DNA of 64,000 nt from positions 1 to 64,000 of the forward strand of contig NZ_AUIU01000011.1 of the NCBI RefSeq assembly GCF_000423865.1, in the 5' to 3' direction. Every line of letters begins with the position of its first letter. Position 1 is the stretch's first letter. The notes under the pieces were generated by a model. The model was not told the DNA's origin. It was given only the letters and a program-made list of their open reading frames with translations, and ran no database searches. Both the position numbers and the translations under genes were made by a program. Source of the DNA: Thermodesulfovibrio thiophilus DSM 17215 (lineage in GTDB: Bacteria > Nitrospirota > Thermodesulfovibrionia > Thermodesulfovibrionales > Thermodesulfovibrionaceae). Below are positions 51,229 through 60,398 of the stretch, piece after piece.

Positions 51229-52568
51229 TTCTGAAGCATCTCAAGTAGCTCATAAAATTGAGGAAATGATATATCAACGCATTGAGCTTCTTTAATGAGA
51301 GTCGGCCTTTCAGCAATTAATCCAGCAATGGTTAAAGCCATTGCGATTCTGTGGTCTTTATAGGAGTAAACTTCAGCGCCTCTGAGTTTACATGGTCCAT
51401 TTATTATAACTCCATCCTCAAACTCTTCTATTGGAGTTCCCATTTTCTTTAATTCTGTTACCATAGCTTTTATTCTGTCAGATTCTTTTACCCTTAGCTC
51501 CTTGGCATCCTTTATAATGGTTTTGCCATCTGTCTGAGTTGCCATAACACACAAAACTGGAAATTCATCAATGAGTCTTGGAATTAAACTGCCCTGGACT
51601 GTAACGGCTTTCAATTTATTTGAGGTTTTACATACAATATCTCCAACAGGTTCGCCTCCTTGTTGTTTCACATTTAAAATTTCTATATTTGCACCCATCT
51701 GCATCAGAACATCAAGAAAGCCTGTTCTTGTTGGATTAAGTCCCACATTTTTGATTAATATTTCAGACCCTGGAACCAAACAGGCTCCAGCAATAAAAAA
51801 AGCAGCTGATGAAAAATCATTTGGTATTGTCATATCAATTGAGCTTAACTCATCCTGTGGTGGTTTAATTTTTATTGAATAAGCCTCGTTATTATGTTCC
51901 TTAGAGGCTTTTTTTGTAATCGCATTCAGCTGTATTTCTGCTCCCATATTTTTGAGCATTCTCTCTGTATGGTCTCTGCTTTTGTGAGGTTCTATAACCT
52001 CGGTTTCACCATTTGCATAAATTCCAGCAAGTAAAATAGCACTTTTTACTTGAGCACTTGCCACAGGCATAATATATTTTATTCCTTTAAGATAGTTTCC
52101 TTTTACTACAAGAGGAGGAAATCTATCGTTCAGTCTTCCAAAAATATTTGATCCCATAAGTCTTAATGGTTCAATAACTCGTCTCATGGGCCTCTGCCTT
52201 AAAGAGTCATCTCCGGTAAGTACTGTTAAAAATGGCTGTCCTGCAACTATTCCACTCAAAAGCCTTATTGTGGTCCCGGAATTACCACAGTCAATAACAT
52301 TATCCGGCTCTTTTAAAGATTGCAGTCCCTTTCCATTAATGATGATTTCCTTTGAATCCATTATTTCTATCTCAACTCCGAGAGATTTCATTGCATTAAG
52401 GCTGTTAATTGGATCCTGTGCCCAGAGAAAGTTTTTTATTCTCGATTGCCCTTTTGCTAAAGATGCAAACATCACTGATCTGTGAGAGATAGATTTGTCA
52501 GCAGGAGGTGTTATCTCACCTCTGAGATGTCTGATTTTCTTAATCATTCTTTCCATAGATTCAGTCAA
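51225..52568 (-). CDS. aroA: 3-phosphoshikimate 1-carboxyvinyltransferase (EPSP synthase)
   Basis: The 447-residue enzyme has PPADKSISHRSVMFASLA near the N-terminus, GNSGTTIRLLSG, LRVKESDRIKAM and DHRIAMALTIAG. It makes EPSP in the shikimate pathway. The listed TTG start overlaps the tyrA stop; ATG at 52556 is an equally possible start, since no strong ribosome binding site decides. Confidence 0.95.
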   Translation of the reverse strand: MTESMERMIKKIRHLRGEITPPADKSISHRSVMFASLAKGQSRIKNFLWAQDPINSLNAMKSLGVEIEIMDSKEIIINGKGLQSLKEPDNVIDCGNSGTTIRLLSGIVAGQPFLTVLTGDDSLRQRPMRRVIEPLRLMGSNIFGRLNDRFPPLVVKGNYLKGIKYIMPVASAQVKSAILLAGIYANGETEVIEPHKSRDHTERMLKNMGAEIQLNAITKKASKEHNNEAYSIKIKPPQDELSSIDMTIPNDFSSAAFFIAGACLVPGSEILIKNVGLNPTRTGFLDVLMQMGANIEILNVKQQGGEPVGDIVCKTSNKLKAVTVQGSLIPRLIDEFPVLCVMATQTDGKTIIKDAKELRVKESDRIKAMVTELKKMGTPIEEFEDGVIINGPCKLRGAEVYSYKDHRIAMALTIAGLIAERPTLIKEAQCVDISFPQFYELLEMLQK

Positions 52569-53412
52569 TACTCTCTCTTAATTTTTTTGCTTTTTCCATG
52601 AATTTTTTTAGTTCTTCAGTTGGTTCACTGGACATTAAAGTTTTTATCTCATCAAGTTTCCTGATAAAAACATCAAGACAATGCAAGATATTTTCCCTGT
52701 TCATCATGAAAATATCTTTCCATAACTCTGGAGAGCTTTTGGCAATTCTTGTGGAGCTTTTAAATCCGGAACCTGCATATTTTATAAAATTCGTATCAAT
52801 CTCTGCTACTGTATTCACAAGGCAAAATGAAATTAGATGAGGCAGATGGCTCATCAAAGCATAGATTTTGTCGTGCTCTGCAGCATCCATAAACTCCACA
52901 ACAGCACCTGTTGACTGCCATAATCTCATAATCCTTTCAACTGTTTTAATGTCTGTATGGTCAGTAGGTGTGATGATAACTTTTGCTTCTTTAAATAGGT
53001 CTGCTCTTGCATATTCAAACCCTGTTTTATCTGAACCTGCAATTGGATGTGTACCGACAAATTGAATTCCATCAGGAAAAATTTTTTCAAGTGTATTGAC
53101 AACATGTTCTTTTACGCTTCCCACATCAATAACAACTGTTCCTTTTTTTAAATAACTAACCAGCTGGGTTGTCAGTTCTTCAAAAACTCCAACAGGAGTT
53201 GCCAGAACAATGAGGTCTGCTTTTGCACTTTCTTCAAGAGAAGTTGTGTAATGATCTATAATTCCTAGCTTTAAAGCTTCTTTAAGTCTCTGATGATTTC
53301 TTCCATAACCTATAATTTTTTTTGCTAATCCCTTTTCCTTTAAGGCTAATGCTAAGGAACCACCAACTAAACCAACACCAATAATTGAAACAGTGGTGAA
53401 TCCATCCTCCAT
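52561..53412 (-). CDS. tyrA: Prephenate dehydrogenase
   Basis: The 283-residue protein has an N-terminal Rossmann fold (IIGVGLVGGSLALAL), the prephenate-site THPIAGSDKTGFEYA and a helical C-terminal dimer domain. No chorismate mutase or ACT domain is attached. It leads to tyrosine. It lies two bases from aroF and overlaps aroA, inside the aromatic cluster. Confidence 0.93.
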   Translation of the reverse strand: MEDGFTTVSIIGVGLVGGSLALALKEKGLAKKIIGYGRNHQRLKEALKLGIIDHYTTSLEESAKADLIVLATPVGVFEELTTQLVSYLKKGTVVIDVGSVKEHVVNTLEKIFPDGIQFVGTHPIAGSDKTGFEYARADLFKEAKVIITPTDHTDIKTVERIMRLWQSTGAVVEFMDAAEHDKIYALMSHLPHLISFCLVNTVAEIDTNFIKYAGSGFKSSTRIAKSSPELWKDIFMMNRENILHCLDVFIRKLDEIKTLMSSEPTEELKKFMEKAKKLRESID

Positions 53413-53414
53413 TA

Positions 53415-54440
53415 TTAAACTTCCCTACCAATAGCCTTTGCAACTGCTGATATCTTTTGCATCATTTCTTGAAACTGTGATGGAGTTAGAGATTGTTCGC
53501 CATCTGATAGAGCTTCCTCAGGATTTATATGAACCTCAATCAATAGCATATCAGCACCAGCTGCAACTGAAGCAACTGACATTGGCACAACAAGTTCCCT
53601 TTTGCCAACTCCATGACTTGGGTCAACAGCAACAGGTAAATGACTCAATGACTTTAAGAGCGGAACAGCGCTCAAATCCAGCGTATTTCTTGTAGCTGTT
53701 TCAAATGTTCTTATTCCTCTTTCACAGAGTATAACCTTTTCATTTCCTCTTGAAAGTATGTATTCTGCAGCCATGAGAAGTTCTTTTATTGTGGCAGACA
53801 TTCCCCTTTTAAGTAAAACAGGTTTATTAACAGACCCGACTTCCATTAAAAGTTTAAAATTCTGCATATTTCTCGTTCCAATCTGAAGAATATCAACATA
53901 CTCTATCATAATATCTATGTCTCGTGGATCCATTATCTCACTGATAACAGGAAGTCCTGTTCTTTCCTTTGCTTCTTTTAAATATTGAAGTCCTTCCACT
54001 CCAAGTCCCTGGAAAGAATATGGAGAAGTTCTGGGTTTAAATGCTCCACCTCTTAAAAAAGTAGCACCAGCCAACTTTATTTTTTCAGCAATTTCAAATA
54101 GAGTAACTCTGTTTTCAACTGCACAGGGACCTGCAGCAATATGTATTTGTTTGCCACCAATAACCAGATTATCAATCTGAATGGTTGTATCTGTCTTTTT
54201 AAAGTCCCTACTTGCAAGTTTGTACGGTTTGAGAATTCTTACAACATCCTCAACTCCTGGGATTGCTTTTATTGCATTTTCCTCATCTTCGGTTATTTTA
54301 GATGTATCTCCTATAACTCCAATTATTGTTCTTTCAGTACCTTTTGAGATATGCGGTTTAAGACCTTTTACTTCAAGCTTTTTAACGATTTTTTCAATTT
54401 GTTCATCGCTTACATCAGGTTTTAATACAATAATATCCAT
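53415..54440 (-). CDS. aroF: 3-deoxy-7-phosphoheptulonate synthase, type I-beta
   Basis: The 341-residue enzyme has an N-terminal ferredoxin-like regulatory domain (residues 1-70) followed by the catalytic barrel: [44 protein letters not shown] and [11 protein letters not shown]. The N-terminal domain is typical of feedback-regulated enzymes such as that of Thermotoga. The ATG after TTGGAGG is chosen; an upstream in-frame start lies within hisC. It commits carbon to aromatic amino acids. Confidence 0.94.
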   Translation of the reverse strand: MDIIVLKPDVSDEQIEKIVKKLEVKGLKPHISKGTERTIIGVIGDTSKITEDEENAIKAIPGVEDVVRILKPYKLASRDFKKTDTTIQIDNLVIGGKQIHIAAGPCAVENRVTLFEIAEKIKLAGATFLRGGAFKPRTSPYSFQGLGVEGLQYLKEAKERTGLPVISEIMDPRDIDIMIEYVDILQIGTRNMQNFKLLMEVGSVNKPVLLKRGMSATIKELLMAAEYILSRGNEKVILCERGIRTFETATRNTLDLSAVPLLKSLSHLPVAVDPSHGVGKRELVVPMSVASVAAGADMLLIEVHINPEEALSDGEQSLTPSQFQEMMQKISAVAKAIGREV

Positions 54441-54444
54441 ATAA

Positions 54445-55554
54445 TTAACCTCCAAAAATTTTTTTAAACGCACTGATAAATGCTTTATTTTCATCAGGTA
54501 AGCCTATTGTCACTCTGATTTCTGCTGGGCCAACAGGTCTTACTATCACACCCTGTATTAGCAAAGTATCAAAAACTTCTTTTGAACTCATTTTATCAGG
54601 CAATATTATATAGATGAAGTTAGTCTGTGTTGGAATATATTTAATCTCTGAGATTTTATCAAGTTCACTGTAAAGATATTTTTTGCCATTTTCATTGATT
54701 TCAATTACTTTCTTTAAGTGTTCGTCGTCTTTAACTGCTATTTCGGCCGCAATCTGGGCTATTGTATTTGTGTTAAAAGGCTGTCTTATTTTATTTATTT
54801 CTGTGATTATTTCCTTTTTAGCAATTCCATAACCAATCCTGAGACTGGCAAGTCCATAAGCCTTTGAAAATGTGCGTAAAATTAATATATCCCTGTCATC
54901 TTTAAAGTGTTCTAAACTGTCAGGATAATCAGGCTCTCTTACATACTCATAGTAGGCTTCATCTATGATAACAAGAATGTTATCTGGTATTGCTTTCATG
55001 AATTCACCAAACTCTTTTTTGTAATTAATAGTGCCTGTAGGATTGTTTGGATTGGCAATAAAAATAATTTTTGTTTTATCTGTGACTTTTTTTAACATCT
55101 CTTCAAGGTTGTGTCTGTAATCTTTAAGAGGAACTTCACATGCTATACCACCCTGGGCTATTACACTCATAGAATAAACAACAAAGGATGGTTGGGCCAT
55201 AATTGCTTCATCACCAGGACCAATGTATGTTCTTACAGCGATATCTAAAAGTTCATTTGATCCATTACCGAGAATTATTTCATCATGGCTTAATTGTATT
55301 CCCTTCTTTAAAAATAGCTCACAAAGAGCGTTTTTAAGTTCGTACCCACTTCCCTCAGGATATCTTCCAAGTTCTACAGGCTTTGATAGAAAGTCTTTGA
55401 TTGCATTAATAACTTCTGGAGAGGGACCTACAGGGTTTTCATTTGAGGCAAGTTTAATGCACTCTTTTATCCCTATCTCTCGTTCAACTTCTTTAATTGG
55501 CTTTCCTGGAATATAGGGCTGGATTTTTTCAACATAGGACAGCGGTTTAATCAT
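54445..55554 (-). CDS. hisC: Histidinol-phosphate/aromatic aminotransferase
   Basis: The 369-residue class II-fold aminotransferase has [26 protein letters not shown] and the PLP lysine in [16 protein letters not shown]. Motifs match HisC. Its place between pheA and aroF, with no other his genes near, suggests it may also or mainly transaminate aromatic keto acids. It lies 17 bases after pheA. Confidence 0.9.
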   Translation of the reverse strand: MIKPLSYVEKIQPYIPGKPIKEVEREIGIKECIKLASNENPVGPSPEVINAIKDFLSKPVELGRYPEGSGYELKNALCELFLKKGIQLSHDEIILGNGSNELLDIAVRTYIGPGDEAIMAQPSFVVYSMSVIAQGGIACEVPLKDYRHNLEEMLKKVTDKTKIIFIANPNNPTGTINYKKEFGEFMKAIPDNILVIIDEAYYEYVREPDYPDSLEHFKDDRDILILRTFSKAYGLASLRIGYGIAKKEIITEINKIRQPFNTNTIAQIAAEIAVKDDEHLKKVIEINENGKKYLYSELDKISEIKYIPTQTNFIYIILPDKMSSKEVFDTLLIQGVIVRPVGPAEIRVTIGLPDENKAFISAFKKIFGG

Positions 55555-55571
55555 AAATGCAAAATCCTCCT

Positions 55572-56645
55572 TTATTCAAATATTGGATATGACCCAAGAT
55601 GAACAACTTCTGTGCAGTATTGTTTTACCGATTCTAAGGTTTTTTGAACTATTTCATCTGTAATATGTCCGATAAAATCAACAAAAAATATATATTCCCA
55701 CTTACGCATCTTCGCAGGACGGGACTCTATTTTTGTGAGGTTTATATTAGAATCTTTAAATGGTTTCAATGCATTGTAAAGTGCTCCTGGCTTGTCTTGA
55801 AGTGAAAACATTATTGAGGTCTTATCAGAACCTGTTTTGGCAGAAAAATTCTTCGATAGAATGAAAAATCTTGTATAGTTATTAGAATAATCTTCAATAT
55901 GCTTTGCCGCGAATTTAAGGCCATAAAGAGTAGATGCAAACTCACTTGCTATAGCAGCAATTTCTTCATCATGTGAAGCCTGTCTTGCTGCTTCTGCAGT
56001 TGAAGCAACATCATAAACAGGAATTCCGGGCATATTTTTCTGTAACCATTCTTTACATTGAGCTTTTGCATGAGGATGAGAATAAATCTTCTTTATTTTT
56101 CTCTTCTCTCCTGTAAGAGAAAGTAAGTGATGTGAAATTGGAATTGTTATCTCACCAGAGATTTTTGCATTATATTGCATGAACATATCAAGGGTATAGG
56201 TAACAGTTCCTTCATTTGAGTTTTCAATGGGTACAACTCCAAATTTTGTTACTCCTTTTTCCACGGATTCGAAGATATTTTTAATGTTATCTTTAGGTTC
56301 AAATTGCGCAAAGCTACCGAAATACTTTATCGCTGCAAGATGCGTGAATGTGCCTTCAGGGCCAAGATAAGCAATCTTCTGTGATTCCTGTAAAGAAAGA
56401 GTGGCTGAAAGAATTTCTCTGAAAAGAGTTTTTATTGTTTTATCTGAAAAAGGTCCTTCATTCAGTTGAGCGAGATTTTTTAAAACTTCTCTCTCTCGTA
56501 CAGAATCATAAAAAGAAAGCCCTTCTGCTTTTTTTATTTCTGCTATCTGTATAGCAAGTTCTGCTCTTTGATTTAGAAGTTTGAGTATTTTTTTATCAAT
56601 GTTGTCAATGTTTTTTCTTAATTTAGCTAATCTTTCATTTTCCAT
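55572..56645 (-). CDS. pheA: Chorismate mutase/prephenate dehydratase (P-protein)
   Basis: The 357-residue bifunctional enzyme has an AroQ-type chorismate mutase domain (residues 1-88), a prephenate dehydratase domain starting AYLGPEGTFTHLAA with a conserved Thr in the ASTAEAAR region, and a C-terminal ACT domain (KPGALYNALKPF, IESRP) for phenylalanine feedback. It is the first gene of the long minus-strand cluster. No Shine-Dalgarno sequence precedes the ATG, and a TAGAAT lies only five bases upstream. Confidence 0.95.
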   Translation of the reverse strand: MENERLAKLRKNIDNIDKKILKLLNQRAELAIQIAEIKKAEGLSFYDSVREREVLKNLAQLNEGPFSDKTIKTLFREILSATLSLQESQKIAYLGPEGTFTHLAAIKYFGSFAQFEPKDNIKNIFESVEKGVTKFGVVPIENSNEGTVTYTLDMFMQYNAKISGEITIPISHHLLSLTGEKRKIKKIYSHPHAKAQCKEWLQKNMPGIPVYDVASTAEAARQASHDEEIAAIASEFASTLYGLKFAAKHIEDYSNNYTRFFILSKNFSAKTGSDKTSIMFSLQDKPGALYNALKPFKDSNINLTKIESRPAKMRKWEYIFFVDFIGHITDEIVQKTLESVKQYCTEVVHLGSYPIFE

Positions 56646-56650
56646 TTTTT

Positions 56651-56665
56651 ATTCTATCATAGAAT
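56651..56665. promoter_or_regulatory. Palindrome with -10-like hexamers in both directions
   Basis: ATTCTATCATAGAAT is a perfect 7-1-7 palindrome in the 39-base gap between pheA (minus) and the decarboxylase gene (plus). TAGAAT can be read on both strands as a -10 element. On the pheA side it ends five bases from the ATG. It may be a symmetric two-way promoter or an operator. No good -35 is visible on either side. Confidence 0.35.
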
Positions 56666-56684
56666 ATGATAAAATTCTAAAATT

Positions 56685-57803
56685 ATGGGAAATATGAAAA
56701 ACAGCCTTATGGACAGAATATTAAACTGGATAGCCTGTCATGATGACGAACCTCCATTTCTTCTTGTTGATAGAGAGATTTTAAAAGAGAAAATTTCTTT
56801 AATCGGCAGAGGAATTAAAAACTCACGAGTATTCTATGCGGTCAAGGCTAATCCAGATATAGAGGTTATTAAATACCTGAGTAGTTTTCAAATAGGTTTT
56901 GAGATAGCATCAGAGGGCGAACTTGCAATTCTGAAACAGTTGAATATTGAGGCTGAACGTATTATAACCAGCAATCCAATAAAAACATTCAAATTTCTTA
57001 GAGAAGCTGCTGAATATGGAATTGATTATTTTGCTTTTGATTCAGTAGCTGAAGTTGATAAGCTTGCAAAGTATCTACCCGGTAAAAAGGTTTATGTGAG
57101 GTTATCTGTTCCAAACGAGGGTAGTGAATGGCCATTAAGTAAAAAATTCGGAGTTGAGATAGAAGAAGCTGTAAAGCTACTTATTTATGCAAGAAAAAAA
57201 GGACTTGATCCTGTAGGAATTACTTTTCATGTAGGTTCTCAATGCAGTAATGTTTATAACTGGCATATTGCAATAGATAAGGCGCATCAGGTAAAAGAAC
57301 AGGCATTTAAGGAAGGTATAGAAATTAAAATGCTCAATATAGGCGGTGGTTATCCGATTCAATATCTAAAGAAAGTTCCAGACATAGAAACAATAGAGTT
57401 AAAAATTAATAGTCTTCTTCAGGAGTATTTCCCTGAGACGGAAATTTTTATTGAACCTGGAAGGGCTGTGATAGGAGATGCAGGGGTTTTTGTGTCAAAA
57501 ATAATTGGAAAAGCAAAGCGAGGCAATGAGAACTGGCTTTATATTGATGTGGGGGTTTTTAATGGATTGATGGAGAGCATTGGAGGTATAAGATATCAGT
57601 ATATTGTCGGAAGCCGATTGGAAGAAAAAGAATGGACTGTAGCTGGACCAAGCTGTGATAGCATGGATGTTCTTGATAAATCCGTGCTATTATCTGAGCC
57701 AGATGTTGGTAGTCTAATTCTTATACTTTCTGCTGGAGCCTATACAATATCCTATGCATCTGAATTTAATGGTTTTTCAATTCCAAAAACTTTTTTAATT
57801 TAG
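56685..57803 (+). CDS. Fold-III PLP-dependent ornithine/lysine decarboxylase
   Basis: The 372-residue protein is of the alanine-racemase-fold decarboxylases. The PLP lysine is in RVFYAVKANPD, the glycine loop is LNIGGGYP, and EPGRAVIGDAG is followed by the substrate motif GPSCDSMDVLD. The latter fits eukaryotic-type ornithine decarboxylase better than LysA. Its partner speE starts ten bases later, so putrescine synthesis for spermidine is likely; carboxynorspermidine or arginine substrates are less likely. No clear ribosome binding site is seen. Confidence 0.85.
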   Translation: MGNMKNSLMDRILNWIACHDDEPPFLLVDREILKEKISLIGRGIKNSRVFYAVKANPDIEVIKYLSSFQIGFEIASEGELAILKQLNIEAERIITSNPIKTFKFLREAAEYGIDYFAFDSVAEVDKLAKYLPGKKVYVRLSVPNEGSEWPLSKKFGVEIEEAVKLLIYARKKGLDPVGITFHVGSQCSNVYNWHIAIDKAHQVKEQAFKEGIEIKMLNIGGGYPIQYLKKVPDIETIELKINSLLQEYFPETEIFIEPGRAVIGDAGVFVSKIIGKAKRGNENWLYIDVGVFNGLMESIGGIRYQYIVGSRLEEKEWTVAGPSCDSMDVLDKSVLLSEPDVGSLILILSAGAYTISYASEFNGFSIPKTFLI

Positions 57804-57813
57804 GAGGATTGCT

Positions 57814-58650
57814 ATGATTAAATTTTTTGAACAGGACCCTTATGCACCGATAAAGTATGTATACAATGTGGACAATATCCTATACAAAGCTAAAAGCAAG
57901 TTTCAGGATATAATGGTTTTAGAAAATTCTTATTTTGGGAAAATTCTTGTTCTTGACGGAGTTGTCCAGCTTACTGAAAGAGATGAGTTCATTTATCATG
58001 AGATGTTAACTCATGTTTTAATGCATGCTCATCCAGATGCCAGGACTGTTGCTGTTATAGGAGGTGGCGATGGTGGAGCTGTTAGAGAGGTTCTAAAGCA
58101 TGACAGTGTTAAAAAATTATATTTTATCGAAATTGACGAAGAGGTTGTAAATGTTTCAAAAAAATTTTTCCCAACTGTGTCATCTTCAGTAGATGATCTG
58201 AGAGTAGAGTTAAGGTGTATGGATGGAGCAGAATTTATAAAAGAGATGAAGAATGCTCTTGATGTTATAATTGTCGATTCAACTGATATTATAGGTTTTG
58301 CAAAAAGTCTGTTTACAGTGGAGTTTTTTAAGTCAGTGAGGGATGCTCTTACTGAAACCGGAATGTTTGTTACACTTTCTGAATCTCTTATTTTCCATAA
58401 AGACCTTGTTTATGAAGTACAGAATGCGATGAAGCTTATATTCCCGATAGTAGACCTTTATACTGCAAGCATAGCTACATATGCAGGAAACTGGTGGAGC
58501 TTTTCTGTTGGCTCAAAATCATTAGATCCGAGACAGATCAGAAAAAATGTAACAGTTAATACAAAACTTTATACCTCTGACTTGCACAGATCATGTTTTT
58601 TACCAGCTGACATATATAAAAAACTCTTAAATAAAGAACTTATCTGGTAA
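57814..58650 (+). CDS. speE: Polyamine aminopropyltransferase (spermidine synthase)
   Basis: The 278-residue enzyme has VLDGVVQLTERDEFIYHEML, the SAM-site VIGGGDGGAVREVLKH, and the catalytic Asp in IIVDSTD. It transfers an aminopropyl group from decarboxylated SAM to a diamine. In thermophiles longer polyamines are also possible products. It has an AGGAGG site. Confidence 0.92.
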   Translation: MIKFFEQDPYAPIKYVYNVDNILYKAKSKFQDIMVLENSYFGKILVLDGVVQLTERDEFIYHEMLTHVLMHAHPDARTVAVIGGGDGGAVREVLKHDSVKKLYFIEIDEEVVNVSKKFFPTVSSSVDDLRVELRCMDGAEFIKEMKNALDVIIVDSTDIIGFAKSLFTVEFFKSVRDALTETGMFVTLSESLIFHKDLVYEVQNAMKLIFPIVDLYTASIATYAGNWWSFSVGSKSLDPRQIRKNVTVNTKLYTSDLHRSCFLPADIYKKLLNKELIW

Positions 58651-58654
58651 CCTG

Positions 58655-58684
58655 TTGACTTTTTTTAGACTTGAATGATAATTT
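58655..58684 (+). promoter_or_regulatory. Predicted promoter of the hrcA operon
   Basis: TTGACT (58655-58660) and TAATTT (58679-58684) are 18 bases apart, directly upstream of the CIRCE operator. A second -10-like TAGAAT lies at 58685-58690. Confidence 0.4.
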
Positions 58685-58691
58685 TAGAATA

Positions 58692-58718
58692 TTAGCACTT
58701 AAGTATGAGGAGTGCTAA
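58692..58718. promoter_or_regulatory. CIRCE operator
   Basis: TTAGCACTT-N9-GAGTGCTAA differs from the CIRCE consensus (TTAGCACTC-N9-GAGTGCTAA) at one base. HrcA with GroE is known to repress from this element. Its right half contains the GGAG used as the hrcA ribosome binding site, so occupancy would also touch translation initiation. Confidence 0.9.
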
Positions 58719-58719
58719 A

Positions 58720-59766
58720 ATGAAAAATATAATAATGGATGAAAGAACAAAACGAGTATTATATGCAGTAGTGGAAAGCTATATTGAAAAGCCTGAACCT
58801 GTGGGTTCTCGTTATATAATGAAGAAATATGGTTTTGATGTGTGCCCGGCTACAATAAGAAATATAATGTCTGATTTGGAAGATGCGGGATTACTGTTTC
58901 AGCCTCATGCTTCAGCAGGCAGGATTCCAACCGATACAGCTTATAGATTATATGTTGACTATATATTTGAAGAAGTTCTGTCTTATCAATCAAATGAGAT
59001 TAAAAAATTTATAGAAAATTTGACAAAGAAGTTGAAAAGATTGAAAAACAATATGAATTTACTTTTTGTGGAAACTACTCAGAGTTTGTCTCAGATTAGT
59101 AAATATCTCGGTTTGGCTTTTTTACCATCACCAGACAAGACAGCTCTGCATCGAGTTGATTTTATAAAATTTAAAGATGACCTTGTAATAGCTGTTGTTG
59201 TAAATGATAAAGGTATTGTGAAAAATAAAATTATAAAAACCTATCCAGAAATAACCCAGCATGAGCTCAACAGTCTCGCAGACTTTGTTAACAGCAACTA
59301 TCATGGGAAAGCTATTGACGAAATAAGAGAAGACTTAATTAAAAGAATAAAAAGAGAAAAGATTTTCTGGGATAAATTGATATCAAAAATTTTCAAGATG
59401 TGTCAGGAAGCATTATATTTTTCTCAGGAAGACGTGTATGTATCGGGTCTTTACCATATAATGCATCTTCCGGATTTTTCTGATATTGAAAAACTCAGGG
59501 AAGTAACGAAGACATTACAGGATCAACATCTTTTAGTAAAACTTTTTGAAAATATCTCACAGGACAATGAAGTTAAGGTAATAATAGGGCAGGAGAATCC
59601 TGTGGAGGAATTCAGAAACTTCAGTATAATTGCTTCTCCATACAGGGAAAAAGATAAATCAGCAGGTATTATTGCACTTGTAGGACCAAAGAGAATGAAC
59701 TATCAACGAGCAATTATGTTAATTGATGCATTTGCAAGGTCATTAACCAGAACATTATCAGATTAG
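58720..59766 (+). CDS. hrcA: Heat-inducible transcription repressor HrcA
   Basis: The 348-residue protein has the N-terminal winged helix (KRVLYAVVESYIE, EPVGSRYIMKKYG, SPATIRNIMSDLE-like) and the HASAGRIPTDTAYRLYVD motif typical of HrcA. It represses the operon through CIRCE. The ATG at 58720 with GGAG seven bases upstream is chosen; the ATG at 58705 lies inside the CIRCE spacer. Confidence 0.95.
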   Translation: MKNIIMDERTKRVLYAVVESYIEKPEPVGSRYIMKKYGFDVCPATIRNIMSDLEDAGLLFQPHASAGRIPTDTAYRLYVDYIFEEVLSYQSNEIKKFIENLTKKLKRLKNNMNLLFVETTQSLSQISKYLGLAFLPSPDKTALHRVDFIKFKDDLVIAVVVNDKGIVKNKIIKTYPEITQHELNSLADFVNSNYHGKAIDEIREDLIKRIKREKIFWDKLISKIFKMCQEALYFSQEDVYVSGLYHIMHLPDFSDIEKLREVTKTLQDQHLLVKLFENISQDNEVKVIIGQENPVEEFRNFSIIASPYREKDKSAGIIALVGPKRMNYQRAIMLIDAFARSLTRTLSD

Positions 59767-59778
59767 GAGGTATTTGAT

Positions 59779-60384
59779 ATGGAAGAAATAAAAAAAGATA
59801 TATCCAATGAACAAGAAAAAGAGGAACTCTCCTATGAGGGTTCAGCTCTTGAAGATAAACCGAGAGATGTTGTGGAAAATCTTCAGAATGAGTTAAATCA
59901 GCAAAAAGAGAAATATCTTAGATTGTATGCTGAATTTGAAAATTACAAAAGAATGGTCCAAAAAGAAAGAGAGGAATTGATAAATTATGCAAATGAAAAA
60001 TTGATCAAAGATCTTCTTCCTGTTATAGATAATTTTGAGTTAGCTATCAAACACTCAGTTGGTGAATTGAATTCTAGTTGGCTTGAAAGCATGAAACAAG
60101 GCATTGAAAATACATTGAAAGAATTTTTGCGTATATTAGAAAAGTATGGAGTTAAACCAATTGAAACAGTAGGACAGCTTTTTAATCCTGAAGTTCATCA
60201 TGCTGTCTCTACATTTGAAACAGAAGATATGGATGATAATATAATCGTTGAAGAGTTGCGTAAAGGATATTTATACAAAGATAAACTGTTAAGAGAACCG
60301 CTTGTCACTGTTTCTAAAAAACCGAAACCGTCTTCAGAGTCTGAAACTTCGCACCCGTCGGGTGCTGAGGATGAAAAAAATTAA
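59779..60384 (+). CDS. grpE: Nucleotide exchange factor GrpE
   Basis: The 201-residue protein has a long N-terminal coiled coil (about residues 35-90, [12 protein letters not shown]), a central helix ([12 protein letters not shown]) and a beta-domain ([32 protein letters not shown]). It releases ADP from DnaK. It sits in the order hrcA-grpE-dnaK-dnaJ with short gaps and an AGGAGG site. Confidence 0.95.
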   Translation: MEEIKKDISNEQEKEELSYEGSALEDKPRDVVENLQNELNQQKEKYLRLYAEFENYKRMVQKEREELINYANEKLIKDLLPVIDNFELAIKHSVGELNSSWLESMKQGIENTLKEFLRILEKYGVKPIETVGQLFNPEVHHAVSTFETEDMDDNIIVEELRKGYLYKDKLLREPLVTVSKKPKPSSESETSHPSGAEDEKN

Positions 60385-60398
60385 AAGGAGGATTAACC

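Noticed and set aside
58648-58661. GGTAACCTGTTGAC resembling the nitrogen-leader dyad, upstream of hrcA
   Set aside because: One arm is imperfect (TTGAC), it spans the speE stop and the hrcA -35 element, and the gene is a heat-shock regulator under CIRCE.
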